Shown here piece by piece: positions 1 to 8,749 of a stretch of 64,000 nucleotides of DNA (positions are counted from its first letter, which is position 1; every line of letters begins with the position of its first letter). Made by a program: the position numbers and the translations under genes. Origin of the DNA: Pseudaestuariivita atlantica (lineage in GTDB: Bacteria; Pseudomonadota; Alphaproteobacteria; Rhodobacterales; Rhodobacteraceae). The stretch is taken from assembly GCF_001205715.1 (NCBI RefSeq), contig NZ_AQQZ01000003.1, positions 434,001-498,000 of the forward strand, in the 5' to 3' direction. The notes under the pieces were generated by a model. The model did no database searches. It saw nothing but the letters and a program-made list of their open reading frames with translations, and was not told the DNA's origin.

Positions 1-420
1 CGCGAAAGAGCTTTGCATCTGCGCCACGCCCGGCAAGCGGGCAAGGTGCTGGCGGTGAATCCGGGCGAAATCCTCGGTATCTTCGGCCACGACCTTCAGG
101 ACGTAATCCGCAGCGCCCGCCATCAGGTGACATTCCAGCACGTCGGGGATGCGGGCGACCGCCTTCTCGAACGCGTCAAGCACGTCATCCGCTTGACCGG
201 AAAGGCGAATTTCGACGAACACGGTGGTCGGCACACCCATCTTGCGCGGGTCGAGAAGCGCGACGTAGTCGCGGATATACCCGTCCGCCTCAAGGCGCTG
301 CACGCGGCGGTGGCAGGCGGACGCGCTCAGCGCGACGCGCTCGGCCAGGTCGGCATTGCTGATCCGCCCGGCTTCCTGCAGCGCTCGCAAGATGCGACGA
401 TCGGTTTCATCCAGCGCCAT
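1..420 (-). CDS. Lrp/AsnC family transcriptional regulator (3' end cut by window)
   Basis: Reading the minus strand from the ATG at 420 gives 140 residues with no stop before the window edge, so the C-terminal tip is missing. The N-terminal part (residues about 4-60) has the Lrp-type helix-turn-helix beginning LDETDRRILRALQEAGRIS, and the rest fits the ligand-binding RAM domain (VFVEIRLSG, then CHLMAGAADYVLKV). Such proteins sense amino acids and often control a neighbouring transport or catabolic gene, which would lie outside the window. Full-length relatives are about 150 residues. The specific ligand cannot be read from the sequence. Confidence 0.9.
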   Translation of the reverse strand, partial: MALDETDRRILRALQEAGRISNADLAERVALSASACHRRVQRLEADGYIRDYVALLDPRKMGVPTTVFVEIRLSGQADDVLDAFEKAVARIPDVLECHLMAGAADYVLKVVAEDTEDFARIHRQHLARLPGVAQMQSSFA

Positions 421-429
421 GCACCACAC

Positions 430-463
430 ATCCTTCGAAAGTCTCGGGCCGATAGCGAAGGAT
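430..463. promoter_or_regulatory. Inverted repeat upstream of the Lrp/AsnC gene
   Basis: ATCCTTCG at 430-437 is repeated in inverted form as CGAAGGAT at 456-463, with an 18-base spacer. It lies 10-43 bases upstream of the regulator start, the expected place for an autoregulatory Lrp-type operator. That role is inference from position and symmetry only. Confidence 0.35.
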
Positions 464-549
464 ATTGTGCGCTTTTAAGAAAAGACAAGCCATCGGCGTG
501 GCCCGGCCCGCGCATCGGCGGGCCGAACCGGGGATGTCGGATCGTCCGG

Positions 550-984
550 TCAGGACGCTTTTGCGAGCGAATCGCGGATCTCGATCAGGATGTCGAGTTC
601 CGACGGGCCGCTTTCGACCTCGGGGGCCACTTCCTCGGGCTTTTCGGCGGCGGCCTTGATGGCGTTGACCTGGCGCACCAGCATGAAGACCACGAAGGCG
701 ATGATCAGGAAGTTGATGACCGCCATGATGAAGGCACCATAGGCAAAGATCGACGCGCCGGTTTCCCGCGCGGCTTCAAGGCTTGCACCCGCGGGCACGT
801 CACCCGACAGCACGGCATAGTTGTTGGTGAAATCGACTCCGCCAAGGAACAGGCCGATGATCGGGTTGATCAGATCCCCGACCAGCGATGACACGATCGC
901 GGTGAAAGCCGCACCGATGATGATACCAACGGCCATGTCCATGACATTGCCCTTGGCGATGAAGTCTTTGAACTCGTTCAGCAT
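550..984 (-). CDS. mscL: Large-conductance mechanosensitive channel MscL
   Basis: This 144-residue inner-membrane protein opens under membrane tension to release solutes during osmotic downshock. The N-terminus [20 protein letters not shown] and the following hydrophobic TM1 ([20 protein letters not shown]) are the most conserved MscL signature, and TM2 ([14 protein letters not shown]) follows a periplasmic loop. The charged C-terminal helix ([14 protein letters not shown]) forms the cytoplasmic bundle. An in-frame extension upstream of 984 exists but runs into the divergent gene, and family length and N-terminus support the start at 984. It is a stand-alone gene. Confidence 0.97.
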   Translation of the reverse strand: MLNEFKDFIAKGNVMDMAVGIIIGAAFTAIVSSLVGDLINPIIGLFLGGVDFTNNYAVLSGDVPAGASLEAARETGASIFAYGAFIMAVINFLIIAFVVFMLVRQVNAIKAAAEKPEEVAPEVESGPSELDILIEIRDSLAKAS

Positions 985-1140
985 TTTATGCCCCTCTGGG
1001 TTTTGTTGGCGACCGCGCAGCACGGGGGACGTGCCTGCGCGCACACTCCGCCTATCGGCATCGCACATAAATGCAATGTTTTTTAATGGGACAGGCACCC
1101 TATGTTTCCCCGCAGATACAGGTCCCGATGCGAGGTTTTC

Positions 1141-1836
1141 ATGCTCGATGCGCAGACATTTCCCATCCTGAACCGCTGGCCGGCGGAACATCCCGACCGC
1201 ATTCAACTGTTCTCGTTTCCCACGCCGAACGGTGTGAAGGTCTCCATCGCGCTGGAGGAAATGGGCCTGCCCTACGAGGCGCACAAGGTCACGCTGGCCG
1301 ATGCCGACGTCAAAAGCCCCGAATTCCTGTCGCTCAACCCCAACAACAAGATCCCCGCGATCATCGACCCGAACGGCCCCGACGGCCCATTGGGCCTGTT
1401 CGAGTCGGGCGCGATCCTGCTCTACCTCGCGGACAAGTCCGGCAAGTTCGGCGGCGACACGGCGACCGACAGGTGGCGCGTCACGCAATGGCTGATGTTC
1501 CAGATGGGCGGGCTTGGCCCGATGCTGGGACAAGTCGGGTTCTTCTGGAAATTCGCCGGGTCCGAGTGGGAGGACAAGCGCCCGCAACAGCGTTACATCA
1601 ACGAGGCCAAGCGGCTCCTGTCCGTGCTCGAAGGTGAATTGTCGGGGCGTGACTGGATCGCGGGCGACTATTCCATCGCCGACATGGCCATCGCGCCGTG
1701 GCTTCGCGCGCTCGACTTCTACGGCGCGAAGGACGCGGTGGAGTGGGACGACCGGCCCGCGCTGAATGCCTATCTCGCACGGTTCCTCGACCGGCCGGCG
1801 GTGCAGGTTGGCCTCGTGACGCCTCCGCGCGACTAA
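1141..1836 (+). CDS. Glutathione S-transferase family protein (YfcG/YghU-like)
   Basis: This 231-residue cytosolic protein has an N-terminal thioredoxin-like GST domain ([31 protein letters not shown], then [13 protein letters not shown], the glutathione gamma-glutamyl site) and an all-helical C-terminal domain with the usual IADMAIAPW segment. The NGVKV motif near the start resembles disulfide-bond oxidoreductases of the YfcG/YghU type, which act as glutathione-dependent disulfide reductases; that subfamily call is inference. An in-frame ATG at 1102 would add 13 poorly conserved residues, so 1141 is preferred. It converges on the YtoQ gene with a one-base gap. Confidence 0.88.
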   Translation: MLDAQTFPILNRWPAEHPDRIQLFSFPTPNGVKVSIALEEMGLPYEAHKVTLADADVKSPEFLSLNPNNKIPAIIDPNGPDGPLGLFESGAILLYLADKSGKFGGDTATDRWRVTQWLMFQMGGLGPMLGQVGFFWKFAGSEWEDKRPQQRYINEAKRLLSVLEGELSGRDWIAGDYSIADMAIAPWLRALDFYGAKDAVEWDDRPALNAYLARFLDRPAVQVGLVTPPRD

Positions 1837-1837
1837 A

Positions 1838-2284
1838 TCAGGGCAGCTTGCCCGTCAGGGCATAGCGCAGGATCTGCGCCACCTGCGCCGGTTCCCGCGC
1901 CACGGCCAGCGCGGCCGCGTCGACCTCTTTCAGGGCATGGTCGTGTTCCGGCATCTGCAGGATGATGAGCGACTTGCCCAAGGCCGCGGCATAGCCCGCG
2001 TCAAAGGCGGCGTTCCACTGGCGGTACTTCTCGCCGAACCGCACGACGACGACGTCCGCATCCGCGATTTCCTTGCGGGTGCGGATCGCGTTGACCATCG
2101 CGCCTTTGTGGTCGTGCCAGTACTTGTCCGGCTCCTCCCCGAGGATTGCCACGCCGCAATCGTCGGACGCCGCGTGATCGGTCACGGGCGCGGCAAAGGT
2201 CACGTCCAGCCCGTCGCAGGCGGCGATGATCTCGTCCCGCCACGAGGTATGGATTTCGCCAGACAGGTAGACACGGTAGCTCAT
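1838..2284 (-). CDS. YtoQ family protein
   Basis: This 148-residue protein begins [19 protein letters not shown] and matches the YtoQ family from start to end. The fold resembles nucleoside 2-deoxyribosyltransferase-like enzymes, with a Rossmann-like core containing YLSGEIH near the start and [30 protein letters not shown] in the second half, split here by family-typical glycine and acidic residues. Its biochemical function is not established. It has no membrane segment or signal peptide, and it converges with the GST gene. Confidence 0.85.
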   Translation of the reverse strand: MSYRVYLSGEIHTSWRDEIIAACDGLDVTFAAPVTDHAASDDCGVAILGEEPDKYWHDHKGAMVNAIRTRKEIADADVVVVRFGEKYRQWNAAFDAGYAAALGKSLIILQMPEHDHALKEVDAAALAVAREPAQVAQILRYALTGKLP

Positions 2285-2335
2285 CGAAACACCTCGCCGG
2301 GTTGGTTGGTCCGGGCAGACAGGTAACGCGCGGGA

Positions 2336-4729
2336 TCAGCCGCGCAACGTGCCGCCCGTCGCTTTCGTCACTTTTTCCACGATCCGCGCGCCGACCGCGT
2401 CGATATCGGCATCGGTCAGCGTCGCCTCGGTCGGTTGCAGGCGCACGGTCATGGCGAGGCTCTTCTTGCCTTCGCCAAGGCTGCCGCCGACGAATTCGTC
2501 GAACACGCGGACCTCGTCGATCAGCGCCTTGTCGGCACCCTGCGCGGCGTTGACCAGCGTCAGCGCCTCGACATCGGCATCGACGACGAAGGCAAAGTCA
2601 CGCTCCACCGCCTGCAGGTCGCGCAGGTGCAGCGCCGACCGGGTCGCGGTGCTGCGCTTGGGCATCGGCACCTCGCCGGGCCACAGGGTAAAGGCCATCG
2701 CGGGGCCCTTCACGTCCAGCGCGGCCAGCACCTTGGGATGCACCTCGCCGAACACGCCCAGCACCTTCTTGGGGCCAAGGCAGATCATGCCGTGCCGCCC
2801 CGGATGCCACCATTCCCGCGCCCCGCGCAGGATCTGGACGCGGGCGGGCGCCCCCATCGCGGCCAGCACCGCCTCGGCATCCGCCTTCACGTCGAAGACG
2901 TCGACCGCGCGGGAGGTGCCGTGCACGTCCTTCGGCCCCGTGCGCCCCACGCGCAGGCCGGTAACCTGCAAATGCTGCTCTCCCGGCTCGCCACCGTGGA
3001 AGGCATGGCCCACCTCGAACAGCGCCGCATCCGCGAAACCCCGCGCCTGGTTGCGCGCCGCCGCCTGCATCAGGCCGGGCAAAAGCGCCGGGCGCAGGTG
3101 GCTCATCTCGGTCGAGATCGGGTTGGCCAGCATCGTCGCATCGTCACCACCGCCGAACAGCCGTGCCGCGTCGCGGTCGATGAAAGAATAGGTCACGCAC
3201 TCATTGTAGCCCAGCGCCGCGCAGGTCCGCCGCGCCGCCTGCTCGCGCCGCTGCATAGGTGTCATCACCGGCCGGGGCACGCCCGACCCGCGCGACAGGG
3301 GCCGCCCTTCAAGCTTGGTCAGCGACGCCACGCGCGCCACTTCCTCGACAAGATCGGCCTCTCCCTGCACGTCCGGGCGCCATGTCGGCACATGCGCCTG
3401 GTTGCCCTCCAGCCGGAAGCCCAGCGCGGTCAGCGTCTGGCGCTGCTCGGCCTCGGGAATGTCCATGCCGACAAGGCGCTGCACCCGCGCGGGATCCAGC
3501 GTGTAGCTGCGCGCCGTGTCCGGCACCTCGCCCGCCTGGATCAGCTGCGACGCCTCGCCGCCCGCATGATCCACGATCATGCGCACCGCGCGCTCCAGCC
3601 CCTCGGGCGTGAAGGCCGGGTCGACCCCCCGTTCGAACCGGTACCGCGCGTCGGAATTGATCTTGAGCGCGCGCCCGGCATAGGCGATCTGCACCGGGTC
3701 CCAATAGGCGCTTTCCACGAAGACATTCACCGTCTCCTCGGTGCAGCCCGTCTCGGCCCCGCCCATGATCCCCGCGATGCTTTCCGGCCCCTCGTCGTCC
3801 GAGATCACCATCTGCCCCGGCTGGAACGTGTAGGTCTTGTCATCGAGCGCCACGAGCGTTTCTCCGCCCGCCGCGCGATGCACCCGCAGGTTGCCCTTCA
3901 CCTTGTCGAGGTCAAAGACGTGCAGCGGGCGGTTGCGGTCATAGGTGAAGAAGTTGGTGACATCGACAAGGAAGCTGATCGGGCGCAGGCCGATGGCGCG
4001 CAACTGGTCCTGCAGCCATTGCGGGCTCGGCCCGTTCTTCACGCCCCGGATGATCCGCCCGCAGAAGAGTGGGCAGCCATCGCGCGTGTCCTCGTCGATG
4101 GTGACGTCGAAATCGGCGGTCCACGTCGCCGGCACCGGGTCCGGTGCCCGTTCGATCCTCCGGCCAAGCCCGCGCGCGGCAAGGTCCCTTGCGATCCCTT
4201 CGACGCCCAGCGCGTCGGGGCGGTTCGGGGTGATCGCGATCTCGATCATCGGGTCGACCTTGGCGGGATCGTGTTCGGCCAGCCAGTCGGTGAACCGCTC
4301 GCCCACCTCGCCCGAGGGCAGTTCGATGATGCCATCATGCTCCTCGCTCAACTCCATCTCGCGTTCGGAGCACATCATGCCGAAGGATTCGATGCCCCGG
4401 ATCTTGCCGACACCGATGGTCGTGTCGATGCCTGGCACGTAGGTGCCGGGCTTGGCGACGACGACGGTGATCCCCTCGCGTGCGTTGGGCGCGCCGCAGA
4501 TGATCTGCAACTCGCCCTCGTCGGTCGCGACCTGGCAGACGCGCAGGCGGTCCGCCTCGGGGTGCTTCTCGGCCTTCAGGACCTTGCCGATGGTGAAGTC
4601 GGCCAGCCGGTCGGCGGGGTTCGAGATCTCCTCGACCTCCAGTCCCAGGTCCGTCAGCGCCTCGGCGATCTCGGCAACCGGGGCGTCGGTGTCGAGGTGC
4701 GACTTGAGCCAGCTCATCGTGAATTTCAT
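2336..4729 (-). CDS. pheT: Phenylalanine-tRNA ligase beta subunit
   Basis: PheT pairs with PheS to form the alpha2-beta2 synthetase that charges tRNA-Phe. The 797-residue protein starts MKFTMSWLKSHLDTD, then has the tRNA-binding OB domain (DFTIGKVLKAEKHPEADRL, about residues 38-150), the B3/B4 editing region, the B5 domain and a C-terminal FDX-ACB anticodon-binding domain (DLQAVERDFAFVVD, last about 95 residues). An ATG 14 codons upstream is possible, but the family N-terminus supports 4729. It is separated from pheS by four other genes on the same strand rather than adjoining it. Confidence 0.97.
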   Translation of the reverse strand: MKFTMSWLKSHLDTDAPVAEIAEALTDLGLEVEEISNPADRLADFTIGKVLKAEKHPEADRLRVCQVATDEGELQIICGAPNAREGITVVVAKPGTYVPGIDTTIGVGKIRGIESFGMMCSEREMELSEEHDGIIELPSGEVGERFTDWLAEHDPAKVDPMIEIAITPNRPDALGVEGIARDLAARGLGRRIERAPDPVPATWTADFDVTIDEDTRDGCPLFCGRIIRGVKNGPSPQWLQDQLRAIGLRPISFLVDVTNFFTYDRNRPLHVFDLDKVKGNLRVHRAAGGETLVALDDKTYTFQPGQMVISDDEGPESIAGIMGGAETGCTEETVNVFVESAYWDPVQIAYAGRALKINSDARYRFERGVDPAFTPEGLERAVRMIVDHAGGEASQLIQAGEVPDTARSYTLDPARVQRLVGMDIPEAEQRQTLTALGFRLEGNQAHVPTWRPDVQGEADLVEEVARVASLTKLEGRPLSRGSGVPRPVMTPMQRREQAARRTCAALGYNECVTYSFIDRDAARLFGGGDDATMLANPISTEMSHLRPALLPGLMQAAARNQARGFADAALFEVGHAFHGGEPGEQHLQVTGLRVGRTGPKDVHGTSRAVDVFDVKADAEAVLAAMGAPARVQILRGAREWWHPGRHGMICLGPKKVLGVFGEVHPKVLAALDVKGPAMAFTLWPGEVPMPKRSTATRSALHLRDLQAVERDFAFVVDADVEALTLVNAAQGADKALIDEVRVFDEFVGGSLGEGKKSLAMTVRLQPTEATLTDADIDAVGARIVEKVTKATGGTLRG

Positions 4730-4837
4730 CGGGGCGTCCTTGGCGAACAAAATCAGCGGTGCGCATGGCAATTAAAGGATGGCGACCGAAGAAGGAAGGG
4801 ATGCAGGCCCGCATGCCCCGAATTGTTCGCGTTCCGG

Positions 4838-5014
4838 TCAGGACGTCTGCGTCAGATACGCGTCCATCCGGCCGAGCAGACCGTCGATGATGTCATCCGG
4901 CGCCTCTTCGAAGGCCTTCGACGCGACCGGCGCGCGCCCAAGCAAATTGCGCAATCCCGCGAACGCACCGGCAGGCGAAGCACCTTCGGCATGGCTGTGA
5001 CTGATTTTCGACAT
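4838..5014 (-). CDS. Small conserved-looking protein, 58 aa, unknown function
   Basis: The reading frame beginning MSKISHSHAEGASPAGAFAG encodes 58 residues. A good ribosome binding site (GGGAGGA about 7 bases before the ATG at 5014) decides this start over an ATG 20 codons upstream. The C-terminal half (APDDIIDGLLGRMDAYL) would make an amphipathic helix. There is no signal peptide, cysteine or known domain that I recognise. It lies between pheT and the deiminase gene on the same strand. The function is unknown, and support is the ribosome binding site and codon choice. Confidence 0.55.
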   Translation of the reverse strand: MSKISHSHAEGASPAGAFAGLRNLLGRAPVASKAFEEAPDDIIDGLLGRMDAYLTQTS

Positions 5015-5135
5015 CCTGCATCCTCCCGGATGCCCCCGAATTGACGCTTTACCGTCCAATTTCGGGCCGCACATGGGGAGAAGCCACGCCGACTTCCCCC
5101 GAACATGGCCGGGGAAGCGCGCGCGCCGGGCGGAA

Positions 5136-6071
5136 TCACACCGGGTCGCGCACGAGGCTCTGGCACATGCAATGCACCCCGCCGCCGCCCTGCGTGATCA
5201 TGTCCAGTTCGGGATCGAAGACCGTGAAACCCAGCGCCCGCAGCTTTTGCCCAAGCGTTCGTGACCCGGCGGGCAAGAGCACCCGGTCATCGCCCAGCGC
5301 CACGACGTTGCAACCCAGCGCCATCGTTTCGCGGAAGGGCACGTCCACGATCTCGATCCGCTTGGCCCGCAGCCAGTCCACGATGGCCGGATCGGTGCAA
5401 TCGGTGCAGACGGCGGCGAGCTTGGGCGCCAGCATCACCACCATCAGGTCGATATGCACGTAATAGGGATCGATGTCAGCCAGCATGACCTCCCACCCCT
5501 CGGCCTGCATCCAGCCCGCGACCTGCCGCGCGCCCTCTTCCATCGACCGCCCTTCGGGGCCTTCCCAGCCGATCAGCACGCAGCCCGGTTCGATCACGTT
5601 GAAATCGCCGCCTTCGAACGTGCCCGCGGTGACCACGTCGTAGACCGGGATGCCCAGCCGCTGGTAGGTCTCGATCGCGCGGATGTTCTCCCCCCGCCGC
5701 CAGTATTGCGCCATGTGGGTGATGATCGCGCCAAAGGGCGTCATCACCGAACTGTCCCGCGCGAAGACCTGGTAGGGCAGGTGCGGATCGGGCGCGTGGC
5801 TGTGCACCTCCACGCCCGCGCTTTCATAGGCCGAAACCATCTCGGCATGCTGCGCGCGCGCCACTGCCGGGTCGAACTCCCCCCCGCGCCGCAGCGTCTT
5901 CTTCGACAGCGACGAGGTCTTCAGCCAGCGGTAATTCTCGACCGGGCCCAGCAGCACGGATCGCAACGTGCCGTAATCCGAATTGGCCCCCCACTGGTTC
6001 AACAGTGGCGTCCCGCCCCCGTCCTTGCGGGAGCGGAATGTGAACTGGTCAGGCGTGGCGGTGTCCGGCAT
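5136..6071 (-). CDS. Arginine deiminase / dimethylarginine dimethylaminohydrolase-like enzyme
   Basis: This 311-residue protein belongs to the guanidine-modifying superfamily, which hydrolyses or transfers guanidino groups of arginine derivatives. Signature pieces are FARDSSVMTPFG (substrate-binding Asp), EGGDFNV, HIDLMVVML with the catalytic His, and the C-terminal GGGGVHCMCQ carrying the catalytic Cys near residue 301. A start at 6122 is possible, but MPDTATPDQF at 6071 fits better. Candidate reactions are methylarginine or arginine hydrolysis; an amidinotransferase is also possible. It is in a same-strand run with no partner that fixes the substrate. Confidence 0.8.
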   Translation of the reverse strand: MPDTATPDQFTFRSRKDGGGTPLLNQWGANSDYGTLRSVLLGPVENYRWLKTSSLSKKTLRRGGEFDPAVARAQHAEMVSAYESAGVEVHSHAPDPHLPYQVFARDSSVMTPFGAIITHMAQYWRRGENIRAIETYQRLGIPVYDVVTAGTFEGGDFNVIEPGCVLIGWEGPEGRSMEEGARQVAGWMQAEGWEVMLADIDPYYVHIDLMVVMLAPKLAAVCTDCTDPAIVDWLRAKRIEIVDVPFRETMALGCNVVALGDDRVLLPAGSRTLGQKLRALGFTVFDPELDMITQGGGGVHCMCQSLVRDPV

Positions 6072-6200
6072 GGCGCGCTCCCTCTGCCGCACAAGGCTCG
6101 CGCCGCTGGCGCCAAAGGTCAATCCCGCGCGCGGACCCAGGCTTCTCTGGTTCCGAAATACCTCCCGCGGAGCGTCCCGCAGGTGCCGCCCGCGCGCCGG

Positions 6201-6989
6201 TCAGGGATAACGCGGCTCGCGTCCCATCAGCTGGTCCAGCTGCCAGCCGATCCAGCCATGCGGGATGAAATGCCCGCCGCCATGCTGGTCGAGCGTCACG
6301 CGGCCGGTCGCGCAATCCTCCCACGCGAACCGCTCCAGCCGCAGCCACGGGACGGCCTGCCACGTTCCCTCGCGCATCGCCGCGCCGCATCCGAAGGCCC
6401 GGCGCCACAGCGCCACCGGCTCCATCTCGTCCCCGCCCGGCCCGGTGGGATAGGGCATGACGGTGTCCGACAGGCCGTGCACGTGACGCACCTCGCGCGG
6501 GGCGGTCGCGCAGTCCTCGTCCTGGTCGATCGTGCCCGAGATCGACAGCAGCGCCGCCACGTCCGCGCCATCGGCGCAGACGAACCGCCACGCCATCGAC
6601 CCGCCCCAGGAATAGCCCGACACATAGATGCGGTCCGTGTCGACCGGGTAGCGCGCCTTCACGTCCTCCAGCACCGCGCGGCCCAGCGCGATGTTGGCGG
6701 TGTCGCGGTTCCACCAGTCCCAGCTGCGCCCCGGCCCGTTCGGCGCGACCAGCAGCACGCCGCGACGGCGGGTATGGCCCGCGATGCGCGCGTGGTTGAC
6801 GATCAGCGTGCCCTGACGCTGCCAGCCGTGGAAATGCAGCAGGACCGGCAGGGGCGAGGTGCCGTCCCAGCCGTCCGGCTCGCGCACGTGGTAAGACCCT
6901 TCGGGGATCTCGCAGGGGGTCTGGCCGGTGCAACGCTCGGCTATCGCAAGCGAGGGCAGGCACAAAAGGAACAACAGAATCAGGCGCAT
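6201..6989 (-). CDS. Secreted alpha/beta hydrolase, polyhydroxybutyrate depolymerase/LpqC-like
   Basis: The 262-residue product has a clear signal peptide (MRLILLFLLCLPSLAIA) and so should act outside the cytoplasm. It has an alpha/beta hydrolase core with LLHFHGW (oxyanion region), the nucleophile elbow GYSWGG near residue 126, an Asp in HGLSDTVMPY and a His in GGGHFIPHGW. This arrangement fits the esterase/PHB depolymerase (LpqC) family, which cleaves short esters such as feruloyl or hydroxyalkanoate esters. The actual substrate is not evident. The start at 6989 is preferred over 7025 because it begins directly with the signal peptide. Confidence 0.82.
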   Translation of the reverse strand: MRLILLFLLCLPSLAIAERCTGQTPCEIPEGSYHVREPDGWDGTSPLPVLLHFHGWQRQGTLIVNHARIAGHTRRRGVLLVAPNGPGRSWDWWNRDTANIALGRAVLEDVKARYPVDTDRIYVSGYSWGGSMAWRFVCADGADVAALLSISGTIDQDEDCATAPREVRHVHGLSDTVMPYPTGPGGDEMEPVALWRRAFGCGAAMREGTWQAVPWLRLERFAWEDCATGRVTLDQHGGGHFIPHGWIGWQLDQLMGREPRYP

Positions 6990-7047
6990 GCCCCGGTTGT
7001 AGCGGCGCGGCAGGCGCGACCCCACTCACAACCGCGTCAGCGTCGCG

Positions 7048-7458
7048 CTACTTGGCCTTGGCCCACAGCTTCACGGTCGGCTCGGCCTCGCAATCGCCGG
7101 TGGTCAGCACGAAATCGGACGGCCCGGTGGTCTTGGCCCATTCGATCTTGACCTTGCCCCACGAGGTGCCGCGCACGCCCGAGGCATGCACCATCTCGCT
7201 GTCGCAGGCATTGCCGACCTGGGAAATCCAGACGCCGAGGTTGGTGTGCCGGTAATCCCACTGGCGGGTGAACCCCGGCAGGATGATCGCCGCGTCCTGG
7301 CCGTTGTAATAGGTAAAGGCAAAGATCGCGTCGTTGTTGTTGTCCCCGACATAAACGATGTCGCCCTGGTTCGAGGTCCAGACCTCGTCCGCCAGCGCCA
7401 CGCCGGTCAACCCGGCTGTGGCGGTGCATCCTGCCAAAATCCACTTCAACATCTTCAA
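7048..7458 (-). CDS. Putative exported protein, 136 aa, unknown function
   Basis: The protein starts MKMLKWILAGCTATAGLTGVALADE, a plausible signal peptide ending near ALA. The mature part of about 112 residues is rich in aromatic residues and asparagine (GDIVYVGDNNNDAIFAFTYY) and has two cysteines (GNACDSE and TTGDCEAE) that could form one disulfide in the periplasm. I do not recognise a family. It sits between pheS and the secreted esterase on the same strand, so it may be cotranscribed with them. Confidence 0.7.
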   Translation of the reverse strand: MKMLKWILAGCTATAGLTGVALADEVWTSNQGDIVYVGDNNNDAIFAFTYYNGQDAAIILPGFTRQWDYRHTNLGVWISQVGNACDSEMVHASGVRGTSWGKVKIEWAKTTGPSDFVLTTGDCEAEPTVKLWAKAK

Positions 7459-7527
7459 CCCCTTGCGTTTTCCGGCGAGCCTAGGACCAAAACGCCGCGC
7501 AAGGAAGGCCGTTGGCCGCGTCTCGGC

Positions 7528-8601
7528 CTACCGGCTCAGCCCCCCATGCAGCGTCGGCACGTCCAGCGGCACGAAACCGTAATGCTTCAGCCAGCGCAGA
7601 TCGGATTCGAAGAAGGCGCGCAGGTCGGGGATGCCGTATTTCAGCATCGCCAGCCGGTCGATCCCGAGGCCAAAGGCAAAGCCCTGCCATTCGTTCGGGT
7701 CGATGCCCGCATTCTGCAGCACGTTGGGGTGCACCATGCCGGACCCGCCCGCTTCGAGCCAGTCATCGCCCTCGCCCAGCTTCAGCGTCCCGTCCTGCCA
7801 CGAGCAGCGGAAATCGATTTCCGCCGACGGTTCGGTGAACGGGAAGTGGCTGGCGCGGAAGCGGACCTCGATCTGGTCGACCTCGAAGAAGGCGGCGGCG
7901 AATTCCTCGAGGCACCACTTGAGGTTCGCCATCGAGATGTCGCGGTCGATCGCCAGCCCCTCGACCTGGTGGAACATGGGCGTGTGGGTCTGGTCGTAAT
8001 CGGCGCGGTAGACGCGGCCGGGCGCGATGATGCGGCAGGGCGCGCCATGCGCTTCCATGTGCCGGATCTGCACGGGCGAGGTATGGGTGCGCAGCACGTG
8101 CGGCGGGCGGTTGTCGCCCTCTTCGCGGTGCATGTAGAACGTGTCCATCTCGGCCCGCGCGGGGTGGTGGCCGGGGATGTTCAGCGCGTCGAAGTTGTAC
8201 CAGTCGCTGTCGACCTGCGGGCCTTCGGCCACGGCAAAGCCCATCTCGGCGAAAATTGCGGTAATCTCTTCAGTGGCTTGCGCGATCGGGTGCACGGTGC
8301 CTTGCGGGCGCGGGCGGCCCGGCAGGGTCACGTCCAGCCACTCCTTGGCCAGCCGCGCGTCCAGCGCCGCATCCGCCAGCCCCGCCTTCTTGGCGGCAAG
8401 GGCAGCGTTGATCTCGTCCTTCAGCGCGTTCAGCGCGGGGCCCGCGACCTGCCGCTCCTCGGGCGTCATCTTGCCCAGTTCACGCATCTTGAGGCTGATC
8501 TCGCCCTTTTTGCCCACGGCCTTCACGCGCAGCTCTTCCAGCTGCGCCTCGTCGCCTGCCGCGCCGATCAGTTCGAGATACTTTGCCTTCAGATCGTCCA
8601 T
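7528..8601 (-). CDS. pheS: Phenylalanine-tRNA ligase alpha subunit
   Basis: This is the catalytic alpha subunit, 357 residues, the usual length. An N-terminal coiled-coil region (residues about 1-90, [18 protein letters not shown] onwards) binds tRNA. The class II core follows, with motif 2 ([20 protein letters not shown]) and motif 3 ([20 protein letters not shown]). It makes phenylalanyl-adenylate and transfers it to tRNA-Phe together with PheT. It is the first gene of a minus-strand run that reaches pheT nearly 3 kb downstream. Confidence 0.97.
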   Translation of the reverse strand: MDDLKAKYLELIGAAGDEAQLEELRVKAVGKKGEISLKMRELGKMTPEERQVAGPALNALKDEINAALAAKKAGLADAALDARLAKEWLDVTLPGRPRPQGTVHPIAQATEEITAIFAEMGFAVAEGPQVDSDWYNFDALNIPGHHPARAEMDTFYMHREEGDNRPPHVLRTHTSPVQIRHMEAHGAPCRIIAPGRVYRADYDQTHTPMFHQVEGLAIDRDISMANLKWCLEEFAAAFFEVDQIEVRFRASHFPFTEPSAEIDFRCSWQDGTLKLGEGDDWLEAGGSGMVHPNVLQNAGIDPNEWQGFAFGLGIDRLAMLKYGIPDLRAFFESDLRWLKHYGFVPLDVPTLHGGLSR

Positions 8602-8749
8602 GCCGACCCCCGTTTGACGTGCCAGCGAGGTATCACACCGGGGGCCAAGCGCAAGACTTGGAAATTCGCGGCAACCCGACCAGATTGTACAGACTGCACA
8701 GTTTCACCCCCGGAACCGAGCAGATGGCCCATCCGGCGCAGGAGGCGTT

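Noticed and set aside
506-525. Terminator after mscL
   Set aside because: A seven-base stem GGCCCGC/GCGGGCC exists, but no T-run follows it at useful distance on the minus strand.
2435-5044. An 869-codon open frame on the plus strand
   Set aside because: It lies antisense to pheT and reads as low-complexity Arg/His/Ala-rich protein, as expected in GC-rich DNA; pheT on the other strand has full family similarity.
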